Origin: Lolliginicoccus suaedae
GTDB lineage: Bacteria; Actinomycetota; Actinomycetes; Mycobacteriales; Mycobacteriaceae
NCBI RefSeq assembly: GCF_008312885.1
Contig: NZ_VSSO01000006.1
Location: forward strand, 115,686-179,685
DNA: 64,000 nucleotides
Direction of reading: 5' to 3'
Shown here: one piece after another, positions 15,484 to 25,553 of the stretch
Layout: every line of letters starts with the position of its first letter
How positions within the stretch are numbered: the first letter of the stretch is position 1
Translations under genes and position numbers: made by a program
The notes under the pieces: model-generated
Told to the model about the DNA's origin: nothing
What the model saw: only the letters and a program-made list of their open reading frames with translations
Database searches by the model: none

Positions 15484-17646
15484 ATGAGCACAGGGGGCCA
15501 GCGGAGCTCGGACTCGCTCAATCTCGTCGGCACCCTGCTCGATAACCGGTACCGCATCGACGCGCCGATCGCCCGCGGCGGCATGTCCGTCGTCTACCAG
15601 GGAATGGACCTGCGCCTCGATCGTCCCGTGGCGATCAAGGTCATGGATCCCCGGTTCTCCGACGATCCGCAGTTCCTCGACCGGTTCGAGCTCGAGGCAC
15701 GAAGCATCGCGCGGCTCACGCATCCCTCGCTGGTGGCGGTGTTCGACCAGGGCACCGATGGCGAGCATGTGTTCCTGGTGATGGAGCTCGTGCCGGGCGG
15801 CACGCTGCGCGAGCTGCTGCGCGAGCGCGGGCCCATGCCACCCTATGCCGCCGCTGCCGTAGCGCGTCCTGTGCTGCGCGCGCTCGCCGTCGCGCACCGC
15901 GCGGGCCTCGTGCACCGCGACATCAAGCCGGAGAACGTCCTGATCTCCGACGCTGGCGCGATCAAGGTCGCGGACTTCGGCCTGGTGCGGGCGATCGCGG
16001 CCTCGGGCACCACCACCGGCGGGATGATCCTCGGCACCGCCGCGTACCTCGCTCCCGAGCAGGTCACCACGGGCAGCGCCGATGCGCGCAGCGATGTCTA
16101 CGCACTCGGCGTGGTCATGTTCGAGATGCTGACCGGGCGCGTGCCCTTCAGTGGCGACAACTCGATCTCCGTCGCCTACCAGCGGACCTCCCAGGATGTG
16201 CCCGCTCCTGGCTCCATCGTTCCGGGAGTGCCGCAGGAGCTCGATGAGTTCATCCTGCGCGCCACCGCGCGCGAGCCGCAGCACCGGTTCGCGGACGCGG
16301 GCGCGATGGTGCAGGCCCTGATCGCCGTATCGGAGAAGCTCGCGCTGCCGCCGTACCGGGTTCCCGCCCCGCGCCAGTCCGCGCAGCACGTGGCGGTCTC
16401 CTCGATGCTGGGCCCGCCGGGCGGTACCGGCACTGCGGGCAAGCCAGGCGCGGGCCCGGGCACTGCTGAAAACGGGCCCGCGGATGGTAGCCATAGCACC
16501 ACCGTGATCCCGACGGGCACGCCTGCCACCCCGCCCGCTGCTGATGCGGGCGAGCCCGGCCGCGGCCCGCACGAGCAAACCACGACCATCCCGGCCGTGC
16601 AGGGATCACCCACCACGGTCCTGCCCGTGGGCGGCCCCTACCAGCCCCCGGCAGGACGCGATCCGATGCCCGGCCACCAACCGGTGGCGCCGGGCCAGCA
16701 CCAGCAGCCGCACACCCATTCCCCGCCGCCCCGATCACCTGCCCCGCCCGATCGCGGGCTCTCGGCCTCCCGTGGTGCCCGCTCCCCGCTTGTGCTGATC
16801 ATCGTGGTGGTGCTGCTCGCCGCGCTCGTTGGCGTGGCCGGGTGGTGGTTCGGCTCCGGCCGCTACGTCACGGTGCCCTCCGTCGCGGGACTCGGCCTCG
16901 TCGCCACTGAGTCAGCGCTCGAGGACGCCGGGCTCAATCCGGTCCGTGACGGGCAGTATCGCGACTCGGAGCCCGTCGATGCGATCCTCGGCATCGCTCC
17001 ACCGCCAGGCAGCCGGGTCGTCCGCAGCTCCGATGTGACAGTGTCCGTCTCGCTGGGCCAGCCCGAGGTTCCTGCGATCGACGACGACATACCAGTTGAC
17101 GAGATGATCGAGCAGCTGCGGGAACGGACGTTCGCCGCCGTGATCGGCGATGGTGCCTACCATCGCGAGCGCCCCGAGGGAACCGTCGTGTCGCTGCGGC
17201 CTCCTCCTGGATCGGTGCTCGCCGTGGGATCGCAGGTGACGATCACACCGAGCCTGGGCGAGCCGATCATCGTTCCCAATGTGCGCGGCATGAGCACCAG
17301 CGAGGCGCGCGCTGCCCTCGTTGATGCCGGATTGAACGTCGGCGAGGTCGTGGAGGAGTTCGATTCCGGGATCGATGCGGGCGAGGTTTCCGCGACCCGG
17401 CCCCCGATCGGCGGCGAGGCTGGTGCCGATACCGCCGTCACGCTCGTCGTCTCGAACGCTGCGCGCGTGCCGGGCGTGCTAGGCAGCTCGGTCGCCGATG
17501 CGCGGTCGACGCTGACGGACGCTGGGTTCCGCGTCACCGTGCGCCAGCTCGTCAACTCCAGCTCGTCGCTGGTCATCGGCCAGAGCCCGAGCGCGGGCTC
17601 GCGCGCCCAGCCGGGCAGCACTGTCACCGTGACAGCCCTGCCCTAG
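15484..17646 (+). CDS. pknL: Serine/threonine protein kinase PknL with PASTA domains
   Basis: The 720-residue protein has a kinase domain (about 20-285) with glycine loop IARGGMSVVYQG, catalytic Lys52, HRD at 144-146 and DFG at 164-166. A long Pro/Gly/His-rich linker follows, then one transmembrane helix (about 437-456) and four extracellular PASTA repeats from about 460 to the end. PASTA domains sense muropeptides or lipid II. The M. tuberculosis PknL is much shorter and lacks them, whereas corynebacterial PknL carries them. The ATG at 15484 lies 9 bases after AGGAG. It converges on aroG with 8 bases between stops. Confidence 0.9.
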   Translation: MSTGGQRSSDSLNLVGTLLDNRYRIDAPIARGGMSVVYQGMDLRLDRPVAIKVMDPRFSDDPQFLDRFELEARSIARLTHPSLVAVFDQGTDGEHVFLVMELVPGGTLRELLRERGPMPPYAAAAVARPVLRALAVAHRAGLVHRDIKPENVLISDAGAIKVADFGLVRAIAASGTTTGGMILGTAAYLAPEQVTTGSADARSDVYALGVVMFEMLTGRVPFSGDNSISVAYQRTSQDVPAPGSIVPGVPQELDEFILRATAREPQHRFADAGAMVQALIAVSEKLALPPYRVPAPRQSAQHVAVSSMLGPPGGTGTAGKPGAGPGTAENGPADGSHSTTVIPTGTPATPPAADAGEPGRGPHEQTTTIPAVQGSPTTVLPVGGPYQPPAGRDPMPGHQPVAPGQHQQPHTHSPPPRSPAPPDRGLSASRGARSPLVLIIVVVLLAALVGVAGWWFGSGRYVTVPSVAGLGLVATESALEDAGLNPVRDGQYRDSEPVDAILGIAPPPGSRVVRSSDVTVSVSLGQPEVPAIDDDIPVDEMIEQLRERTFAAVIGDGAYHRERPEGTVVSLRPPPGSVLAVGSQVTITPSLGEPIIVPNVRGMSTSEARAALVDAGLNVGEVVEEFDSGIDAGEVSATRPPIGGEAGADTAVTLVVSNAARVPGVLGSSVADARSTLTDAGFRVTVRQLVNSSSSLVIGQSPSAGSRAQPGSTVTVTALP

Positions 17647-17654
17647 CTGCTCTT

Positions 17655-19049
<1,395 letters not shown>

Positions 19050-19133
19050 CTAGGACGTGGAAGGGTTTCTTCGCTCGCGAGGGTGGTAATTCATCGTTCG
19101 CCAGCGGGCGCGCACCCGGCTGGCCGGCCACCG

Positions 19134-19631
19134 TCAGCTGCGGGACCTGCGGTCGCGGAGCGCCTCGATGGTGAGAAATCGCTGCGCGTTGTGCCGGGCA
19201 TCGGCGAGCGCATCATGTGCTTCGCCCATCGCTGCGGGCAAGGGGGGCTTGCCGTGCGTCTCCCAGTGCTGCTTGATCTCGCGGGTGAAGCGCGGCATCC
19301 CGCGGGGCAGGGCCGTCATCGGTCCCCAGAGCTGGCACAGCGCCACGTGATCGTAGGCACCGACCCACGCCCAGAGCTCGACATCGCCATCGCCCGGCTT
19401 GAGGAACGCCGTCAGGTCCTCGCGGATCTGGCTGCGGCTGCGCCACAGCTGCGAGGACGGCGGCGGGAGCTTCGGCAGCACATTGGCTCGAACCCACGTG
19501 CCCGCGCGAGCGGCATCGAACTCGGCGGAAACGGCATAGAACTCCCTGCCGTCCTCGGCGACCACCGCGATCGAGACCAGATCGATCGTGCGTCCGTCCT
19601 CGATGAACTCACAGTCATAGAAATAGCGCAC
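19134..19631 (-). CDS. 3'-5' exoribonuclease, Rv2179c family
   Basis: The 165-residue protein begins VRYFYDCEFIEDG, the metal-binding DxE motif of this DEDD-type RNase family, and ends with the helix containing EAHDALADARHNAQRF, which supplies the last acidic residues and the His. Rv2179c degrades 3' overhangs of RNA with metal ions. The GTG at 19631 gives the family length of about 168 residues; the frame is open further upstream but without similarity. Confidence 0.88.
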   Translation of the reverse strand: MRYFYDCEFIEDGRTIDLVSIAVVAEDGREFYAVSAEFDAARAGTWVRANVLPKLPPPSSQLWRSRSQIREDLTAFLKPGDGDVELWAWVGAYDHVALCQLWGPMTALPRGMPRFTREIKQHWETHGKPPLPAAMGEAHDALADARHNAQRFLTIEALRDRRSRS

Positions 19632-19725
19632 GAGTAGCTGCAACCACCTGTCTGTTCCTGTCCCGGGGCTGGCTCGCCCTGGCAACGGGGTGCATTCTAT
19701 TGGCTGGCGGCCGCTCGTGCTCGCG

Positions 19726-20730
19726 TCACCGGGGCCCGGGCTCGCCCAGCACCGCGGCGCGCGCGAGGTCCGCCGCGCCGATCACCGCGGCGTCCTCGCC
19801 CATCTGGGCCCGGCGGATCCGGGCGAGCGGCCGATGCCCCGCCCCGGTGATCATCGTCGCGTAGTGCTCGCGCGCCTCGTCGAGGAACAAGGGGGCCGCG
19901 CTGCCCACCCCGCCACCAAGCACGATGAGATCCGGATCGTAGATATCGCTGACCATGGAGAGGCCAATGCCGAGCCAGCGCGCGAACTCGCTGACGGTGG
20001 CCTCGCCGAGCACGTCCCCGTCCTGGGCCGCGGACATCACGCGCCGCCCCGAGACGGACTCGGGGTCGCTCCGGAGCTCGCGGGCGAGCGGCGAGGAAAG
20101 CCCTGGATCGTTCGCGAGCAGCTCGATCGCGGAATCGATGAGCCCGGTGCCACTGCAGTAGCGCTCGAGGCAGCCGCGCTTCCCGCAGGGGCACGCGCGC
20201 CCGTCGGGCACGACCTGGAGGTGGCCGAGCTCGGGCGCGATGCCGTGGCTGCCCCGGTAGATCTCTCCGTCGATGAGCAATGCCACGCCGATGCCGGTGC
20301 CGATCGCGAGCGTCACTACGTTCTCGCCGCCCATCCCGGCCCCGAAGCGGTACTCGGCCCACCCCGCGGCATTGGCATCGTGCTCGACGACGACCGGCAC
20401 TCCGAGGGCCTGCTGCATGATCTCGCCGACCGCGGCGCCCCGCCACGGCAGATGCGGGGCGAACCGCACGGTGCGCCGGTCCCTGGTGAGGAAGCCCGCT
20501 ACCGCGAGTCCCGTCGCAGCGATGTCGTGGCGCGCCATCAGGCCACGGACAGCACCGGCAACGGCCTTCTCGAGGGAGCGCACCGTGTGAGGGGTCGGAG
20601 CGTGGACGGTGTCGATGATGGTGGCGTCCGCGGCAACGACCGCTGCGCGGATGTTCGTGCCGCCGATGTCGACGCCGACGGCCAGGCGCTCGGCGGCGCC
20701 GGAATGCCCTTGCCCTGATCGAGCGCTCAT
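19726..20730 (-). CDS. ROK-family sugar kinase (glucokinase-like)
   Basis: The 334-residue protein has the ATP-binding VGVDIGGTNIRAAVV near residue 17, the catalytic region VVVEHDANAAGWAEY, and the ROK zinc motif CPCGKRGCLERYCSG. ROK kinases phosphorylate glucose or related sugars such as N-acetylmannosamine; actinobacterial members with this zinc motif are mostly glucokinases. In M. tuberculosis the equivalent position holds Rv2180c-Rv2182c (mannosyltransferase and acyltransferase genes), absent here, so this kinase occupies a rearranged spot. The gene stands alone on the minus strand. Confidence 0.82.
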   Translation of the reverse strand: MSARSGQGHSGAAERLAVGVDIGGTNIRAAVVAADATIIDTVHAPTPHTVRSLEKAVAGAVRGLMARHDIAATGLAVAGFLTRDRRTVRFAPHLPWRGAAVGEIMQQALGVPVVVEHDANAAGWAEYRFGAGMGGENVVTLAIGTGIGVALLIDGEIYRGSHGIAPELGHLQVVPDGRACPCGKRGCLERYCSGTGLIDSAIELLANDPGLSSPLARELRSDPESVSGRRVMSAAQDGDVLGEATVSEFARWLGIGLSMVSDIYDPDLIVLGGGVGSAAPLFLDEAREHYATMITGAGHRPLARIRRAQMGEDAAVIGAADLARAAVLGEPGPR

Positions 20731-20752
20731 GGACCCGATCCTGCCACTGGCG

Positions 20753-21259
20753 CTAGGTGCCGATCAGCACGGGGATCGGTTGGAACCGCTTCTCGCGGAC
20801 CGGCTGTTCGTGCGGAGGCTCCGCTGCCGATCGTGGTCGGGGCGTTGATTGCTTCGCGCTTGCCCGCGGGGGCGCGGATTCCCGCGTGCTCGACGAAGGC
20901 GCGAACCCTCGGGCGAGGTCGAACATCGAGTTCAGCTGATCGACCAGGATATCGTCGATCGATTCCTCGTCCTCGTTCTCCACGATCGTGCGCAGGAACC
21001 CCAGGACCGTCGCTCCGTGCCGGGCAAGCGCGATGACGAGCTCGTGGTTCTCCCCCCGCGCGATGGCCACGACCGCGCATACCGGGCACCAGGAGCAGGC
21101 CGTCGCACCGGGGGGCTCATGCTCGTGGTCGGAGTAGGCGCGCAGGGCTGGCTCGAACTTGTCGATGATCACCTGGGCGAGCATGCGCAGCTCGCGCGCC
21201 GCCGCGCGCAGGGCGGGCTGGGGATCGGCGGTGGGCGGACCGTCTACCACTGTGGCCAT
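20753..21259 (-). CDS. Conserved actinobacterial protein with a cysteine cluster (Rv2183c position)
   Basis: The 168-residue soluble protein has a helical N-terminal half, a CSWCPVC cluster near residues 55-61 that could bind a metal, and a Pro/Ser/Arg-rich disordered C-terminus. No catalytic motif is recognised. Its ATG overlaps the end of the ArsA-like gene by 16 bases, so it is the last gene of that operon, matching Rv2183c beside Rv2184c. Function unknown. Confidence 0.72.
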   Translation of the reverse strand: MATVVDGPPTADPQPALRAAARELRMLAQVIIDKFEPALRAYSDHEHEPPGATACSWCPVCAVVAIARGENHELVIALARHGATVLGFLRTIVENEDEESIDDILVDQLNSMFDLARGFAPSSSTRESAPPRASAKQSTPRPRSAAEPPHEQPVREKRFQPIPVLIGT

Positions 21260-22503
21260 ACCTCCGGATTGGGTCTGAAGCGGATCTGGAGCTCACTGCC
21301 ATTCATGCGCGCGCCAATGACGAGGCACCGCCGCAGCACCGGGGCGAGCAGCACCCGCCGACGGATCCCCGCCGCGCCCACGATGAGATCGTCACCGATC
21401 CGGCCGAGGCGCACCGAGTCCGGATCCACCAGCGGCAGCTCCATCCTCATGAGGTATACCGCATTGAGGTCCTCCCCGGACTCGCACGATACCCGCGGGG
21501 CACGGCGCGGCGCGACCTCCTCTGGATCGGCGTCGCGCGCACCAAGGCCGGGCAGCGCGGCCGCGAGCCCATGCAGGGCATCGGGGCCGACCGGCTCGGC
21601 CGCCGCGTGGTTGACCCGGAGCAGTGGCACGGCTCCGAGCGCCTCGCCCAGCTCATCGAGGACGGCCTGCTGCTCGGTGAGGCGCGCACTGTACCAATGG
21701 TGGATCGGGTCGTCCGATGCAGCGCACGGATGGGGCTCGAGGACCCGGTTGGCGATCACCGTGTCCAGGTTCATGCCGAGCAGCGCCATGGCTGTCACGG
21801 TGCGCCGGGCCTCCTCCATCACGACTTTCTCCGGTGTGAGCACGAGCGCTACGCGGACGGTGCCCGCGCTGGCGAGCCAGGAGCGCAGCCTCGCCGCGCT
21901 CGCAGTGATGGCGTCAAGGATCTCGGCCAGCATCCCGGCTCCACCAGGATTCCCGATGGACTGCAACCGCCGGTGCTGGGGCCACACCCGGTCCGCGTAC
22001 GCCTGGACCGTCTCGGGGAGGGTGATCAGCCGCAGGGTCTCGGCGGTGGGCGCGCAGTCGACGATCACGTCGTCCCACTGCCCGCTCCCGGCGAGCCGCA
22101 TGATCTCGATGAGCGCGAGCAGTTCCTCCGCGCCGGGGACCACGGTGATCTCCTCGGGCTCCAGCGACAACCAATCGATGGCGTCATCCCCCTCGGGACC
22201 GAGCTGGGGACCTATCCGCTCGACGAGGCTGTGCCACAGCGATTCCGCGAGGGCCACCGCATCGATATGGCGCGCATGCAGCCGACCCTCCTCGAGATGC
22301 CAGGATCCATCCTCGCCCGGGGGACCGTCGAGGCCATAGGCATCCGCGAGGGAGTGTGCCTGATCGGTCGATACCACGAGTGTCCGGCGGCCCTCCCGCG
22401 CGCTCGCTACCGCGAGCGCCGCGGCGAGAGTTGTCTTGCCCACCCCGCCCTTGCCGACGACAAGCCTGATCGGGGCACGGGTGGCGCCCTGGTCGTCGGT
22501 CAG
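21244..22503 (-). CDS. ArsA/Get3-like ATPase (Rv2184c family), probable CTG start
   Basis: The protein belongs to the deviant Walker A ATPases of the ArsA/Get3 type. The P-loop GKGGVGKT needs codons upstream of the first ATG/GTG/TTG: the GTG at 22443 would begin inside the loop (VGKTT) and lose its first half. The only plausible initiator is CTG at 22503, which overlaps the TGA of the preceding gene as CTGA. From there the protein has 419 residues with the P-loop at 17-24, and switch I follows in VVSTDQAHSLADA. Arsenic export genes are absent, so the role is unknown; a client-targeting ATPase is possible. It overlaps both operon neighbours. Confidence 0.8.
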   Translation of the reverse strand: MTDDQGATRAPIRLVVGKGGVGKTTLAAALAVASAREGRRTLVVSTDQAHSLADAYGLDGPPGEDGSWHLEEGRLHARHIDAVALAESLWHSLVERIGPQLGPEGDDAIDWLSLEPEEITVVPGAEELLALIEIMRLAGSGQWDDVIVDCAPTAETLRLITLPETVQAYADRVWPQHRRLQSIGNPGGAGMLAEILDAITASAARLRSWLASAGTVRVALVLTPEKVVMEEARRTVTAMALLGMNLDTVIANRVLEPHPCAASDDPIHHWYSARLTEQQAVLDELGEALGAVPLLRVNHAAAEPVGPDALHGLAAALPGLGARDADPEEVAPRRAPRVSCESGEDLNAVYLMRMELPLVDPDSVRLGRIGDDLIVGAAGIRRRVLLAPVLRRCLVIGARMNGSELQIRFRPNPEVWPQW

Positions 22504-22940
22504 CGCTCGACCCGCTTCTTGAGCTCCTTGAGCGCGGTGTCGGTGATGACCTTCTCCGCGCGCCTCTTGAGCAGCCCGATGACCGGGATCGCGAGATCCA
22601 CCATCAGCTCATAGGTGACCCGCGTGGACTTGCCGTCGGGCAGCGGGTCGAGAACGTACGAGCCTGACTGGGCCTTCTGGATCGTGCCGTCCTTGAGCTC
22701 CCAGCTCACCGCGAGGCCATCCGGCGTCCAGCGGTACAGGAGGTCATAGCTGTCCTTGATGACACCGGCGTCGAGCTCGAAGTGCACGCGGGCAGCGTGC
22801 CCGTTGGGCAGCGTCGACACCACGGTGGCCTCTTTGACGGCCGAGACCCAATCCGGATAGGCGGCAAAATCCGCGATCACCGCCATGACACGCTCGGCCG
22901 GGGCTTCGATCACGATCGACTGCGTAGTCCTTTCCGTCAT
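22500..22940 (-). CDS. SRPBCC-fold protein (Rv2185c-like)
   Basis: The 146-residue START/polyketide-cyclase-type protein begins MTERTTQSIVIEAPAERVMA and contains FAAYPDWVSAVKEA, the family's N-terminal helix-grip motif. Such folds bind hydrophobic ligands in a deep cavity. The stop overlaps the ArsA-like gene, and a second SRPBCC gene precedes it by 10 bases. The orthologue Rv2185c (TB16.3) has no established reaction. Confidence 0.85.
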   Translation of the reverse strand: MTERTTQSIVIEAPAERVMAVIADFAAYPDWVSAVKEATVVSTLPNGHAARVHFELDAGVIKDSYDLLYRWTPDGLAVSWELKDGTIQKAQSGSYVLDPLPDGKSTRVTYELMVDLAIPVIGLLKRRAEKVITDTALKELKKRVER

Positions 22941-22950
22941 GACGCAAACG

Positions 22951-23358
22951 CTACCCTGCTGCCGGGGCCGCCACAGCGGGCTCGCCGACTCGACGGCCCC
23001 GCTCGGCTCCCAGCTTCGCCTCGAATGCCATCGCCCGGCCCTGCGCGCGCCGAGCTCGATTGGCCGTGGCCAGGTCTTTCAGCACTGCTTCCGCGCCAGG
23101 TCCGGCCGGTTCCGCGTGGAGGAAATAGTGCAGGATCGTGCCGTCGAGGACTGCCTCGAGCCACACCTCCATGGTGCCGTCGAGGGGGCCATGGACCTGC
23201 CAGCGGACGCCTTTCTCCGCGCGGTCCTCGCGCACCACGAGGTCCAGGCCGGGCCACCAGCGCCGCCATGCGGAACGGTCACCGAGGATCACCGCGACCC
23301 TCGCGGGCGCCGCAGCGACGAACGTGTCATCGGCGACATGAATGCTGCTCACCCCCAT
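22951..23358 (-). CDS. SRPBCC-fold protein (polyketide cyclase/dehydrase family)
   Basis: The 135-residue protein begins MGVSSIHVADDTFVAAAPAR and contains DRSAWRRWWPGLDLVV, the helix-grip signature, so it is a second lipid-cavity protein of the START type. The ATG at 23358 marks the family start; a GTG six bases later is also possible. It is first in the operon with the second SRPBCC, the ArsA-like ATPase and the Cys-cluster protein, and divergent from fadD15 with 149 bases between starts. Confidence 0.82.
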   Translation of the reverse strand: MGVSSIHVADDTFVAAAPARVAVILGDRSAWRRWWPGLDLVVREDRAEKGVRWQVHGPLDGTMEVWLEAVLDGTILHYFLHAEPAGPGAEAVLKDLATANRARRAQGRAMAFEAKLGAERGRRVGEPAVAAPAAG

Positions 23359-23507
23359 AGCATCACACACGCGTTGCCCGCGCACCAGCACGGCTCCAGC
23401 GCTGCCGTGGCCACTGAACCCGCCTCGCCGCTCCGCCGCCCAGGGCAAAGACACGTTAAAGTGTGGGGCACCACACCAACGATGCACGGATGATCCGGAG
23501 GTGCCTA

Positions 23508-25302
23508 GTGCACGAGTTCAGCGTCCCGGCCACGTTTACGATCCCCGAGGATGTGTCATGCGCCGATGCCGTCGCGCGCAATGCCACAGAGGATCCGGCC
23601 TACCCCCCTATTCCAGCGTCTCGTCGACGGGGCCTGGACCGACATCACCAGCGCCGAGTTCGCCAAGGACGTGACCGGGGTCGCCAAGGGCCTCATCGCG
23701 CTCGGCGTGAAGCAGGGCGACCGCGTGGCCCTGCTGGCCAACACCCGCTACGAGTGGACCGTCCTGGACTACGCGATCTGGAGCGCGGGCGGCGTCACCG
23801 TGCCGATCTACGCCTCCTCCTCGTCCGACCAGGTCGAGTGGATCCTCGAGGACTCCGCCGCCGTGGGCCTGATCGTGGAGACCACTGAGAACGCTTCGAC
23901 CCACAAGGCCGTCACCGACGCCGCCAAGGCGCTGAAGAAGGTCCTCGTGATCGACGAGGGCGCGCTCGACGAGCTCGTCGCCACGGGAGCCGATCTCGAC
24001 GACAGCGTCGTGACCGAGCGGGTCAACAGCCTCAAGGCATCCGACGCCGCCACCCTGATCTACACCTCCGGCACCACCGGTCGGCCCAAGGGCGTGCAGC
24101 TCACCCACTACAACCTCCAGGCCGAGGTCAAGTCGATCCTCGCCTCGAGCCTGTCGTCCTACCTGCAGCAGGACTCCCGCACCCTGCTGTTCCTGCCGCT
24201 CGCGCACATCTTCGCGCGCGTCATCAGCATCGCGTGCGTCGAGGCGCGCGTGACCGTCGGCCATACCTCCGACATCCCCAACATCGTCGAGCACCTCGGC
24301 ACCTTCAAGCCCACCGTCCTCCTCGCGGTGCCGCGCATCTTCGAGAAGGTCTTCAACGGCGCCCGCTCCAAGGCCCACGCCGCGGGCAAGGGCAAGATCT
24401 TCGACGCCGCCGCCGACACCGCGATCGCCTACAGCAAGTCGCTCGACGAGGGTGGCGCCAAGTTCGGCCTCAAGGCCAAGCACGCGCTGTTCAGCAAGCT
24501 CGTGTACAAGAAGCTGCTCGCCGCGCTCGGTGGCGAGTGCACCGGCGCCATCGCTGGCGGCGCACCGCTCGGCGCCCGCCTGGGTCACTTCTTCCGTGGC
24601 GCCGGCCTGACCGTCTTCGAGGGCTACGGCCTCACCGAGACCAGCGCGGCGATCACCGTCAACACCCCGGACCACAACCGCATCGGCACCGTCGGGCGCC
24701 CCCTTCCCGGCTCCAAGGTCCGCATCGCCGAGGACGGCGAGATCCTTCTCTCCGGCCCCGTGGTCCTCGAGGGCTACTGGCAGAACCCGAAGGCGACCAA
24801 GGAATCCATCGAGGATGGCTGGTTCCACACCGGCGACCTCGGCTCCCTCGACGAGGACGGCTTCCTGTCCATCACCGGGCGGAAGAAGGAGATCATCGTC
24901 ACCGCTGGTGGCAAGAACGTCTCCCCCGCTGGCCTCGAGGACGTGCTTCGATCGAGCGCGATCATCAGCCAGGCAATGGTCGTGGGTGACCAGAAGCCGT
25001 TCATCGGCGCGCTCCTCACTCTCGACCCCGAAGCGCTGCCCGGCTGGCTGGAGCGGCACGGCAAGCCCGCCGACACCGCTGTCGATGCGGTGCGCAACGA
25101 TCCGGACCTCATCGCCGAGATCGACGCCGTGGTCAAGCAGGCCAACCAGACGGTATCGAGCGCGGAGTCGATCAAGAAGTACAAGATCCTGCCGATCGAC
25201 TTCACCGAGGCCACCGGCGAGCTCACCCCGTCGATGAAGCTCAAGCGCAATGTCGTCGCGAAGAAGTTCGCCGACGAGATCGAGGCCCTCTACACCAAGT
25301 AG
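23508..25302 (+). CDS. fadD15: Long-chain acyl-CoA synthetase FadD15, with an apparent frameshift near the N-terminus
   Basis: FadD15 activates long-chain fatty acids to acyl-CoA via acyl-AMP. The start is GTG at 23508, six bases after GGAGG, giving VHEFSVPATFTIPEDV, the family's true N-terminus. This frame runs to AYP at 23606; homology then continues one base later, at 23608 (LFQRLVDGAWTD), and stays open to 25302. Removing one C from the six-C run at 23603-23608 restores one protein of about 598 residues. The rest is intact, with IYTSGTTGRPKG, YGLTETS and ITGRKKEIIVTAGGKN. Possible causes are a sequencing error, a real mutation or slippage. A GTG at 23551 could start a shortened product. 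Confidence 0.88.
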
Positions 25303-25320
25303 CACCCGGCCCTCGAAGGA

Positions 25321-25351
25321 CGTGGCCCGCCGCTCATCGCGGCGGGCCACG
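25321..25351 (+). terminator. Hairpin terminator after fadD15
   Basis: CGTGGCCCGCCGC (25321-25333) and its exact complement (25339-25351) form a 13-bp stem with a 5-nt loop, 18 bases after the stop. A short T-containing tail follows. Confidence 0.8.
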
Positions 25352-25390
25352 CTCGTTTCCTGGCTGCTGGTTGCTGGGTGCGATTTCCGG

Positions 25391-25458
25391 CAAAAGCACT
25401 GGAAACGGCCAAACGCGATAGAAATCTCGGCGGGATCGCCGTCGTTTCTATCGCGTTT
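25391..25458. repeat. Family B palindromic element, copy 1
   Basis: CAAAAGCAC at 25391 is followed, exactly 20 bp later, by a 48-bp palindrome. Its perfect 14-bp arms are AAACGCGATAGAAA (25411-25424) and TTTCTATCGCGTTT (25445-25458), with an inner CGGCG/CGCCG stem. The same spacing and core length recur at 54779 and 63424. It is noncoding, just past the fadD15 terminator. Confidence 0.9.
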
Positions 25459-25510
25459 GCTGCCCCGGACTTGCTGCCCCGCGTTTGCTGCCCCGGGCTT
25501 GCTGCCCGGA
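25456..25510. repeat. Four tandem 14-bp units next to family B copy 1
   Basis: Units at 25456-25469, 25470-25483, 25484-25497 and 25498-25510 (the last 13 bp) follow the pattern YTTGCTGCCCCGSR. The first unit begins within the right arm of the palindrome (the TTT of GCGTTT), so the array extends from the arm end. Confidence 0.88.
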
Positions 25511-25553
25511 CCCGCCGAGGACCGCCGCCTGGAGCTGCCGACCGCTCTGCTCC

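Noticed and set aside
21244..22503. Arsenical pump ATPase function for the ArsA-like gene
   Set aside because: No arsB, arsD or ArsR-type regulator is nearby, and the operon partners are SRPBCC proteins; only the fold is supported.
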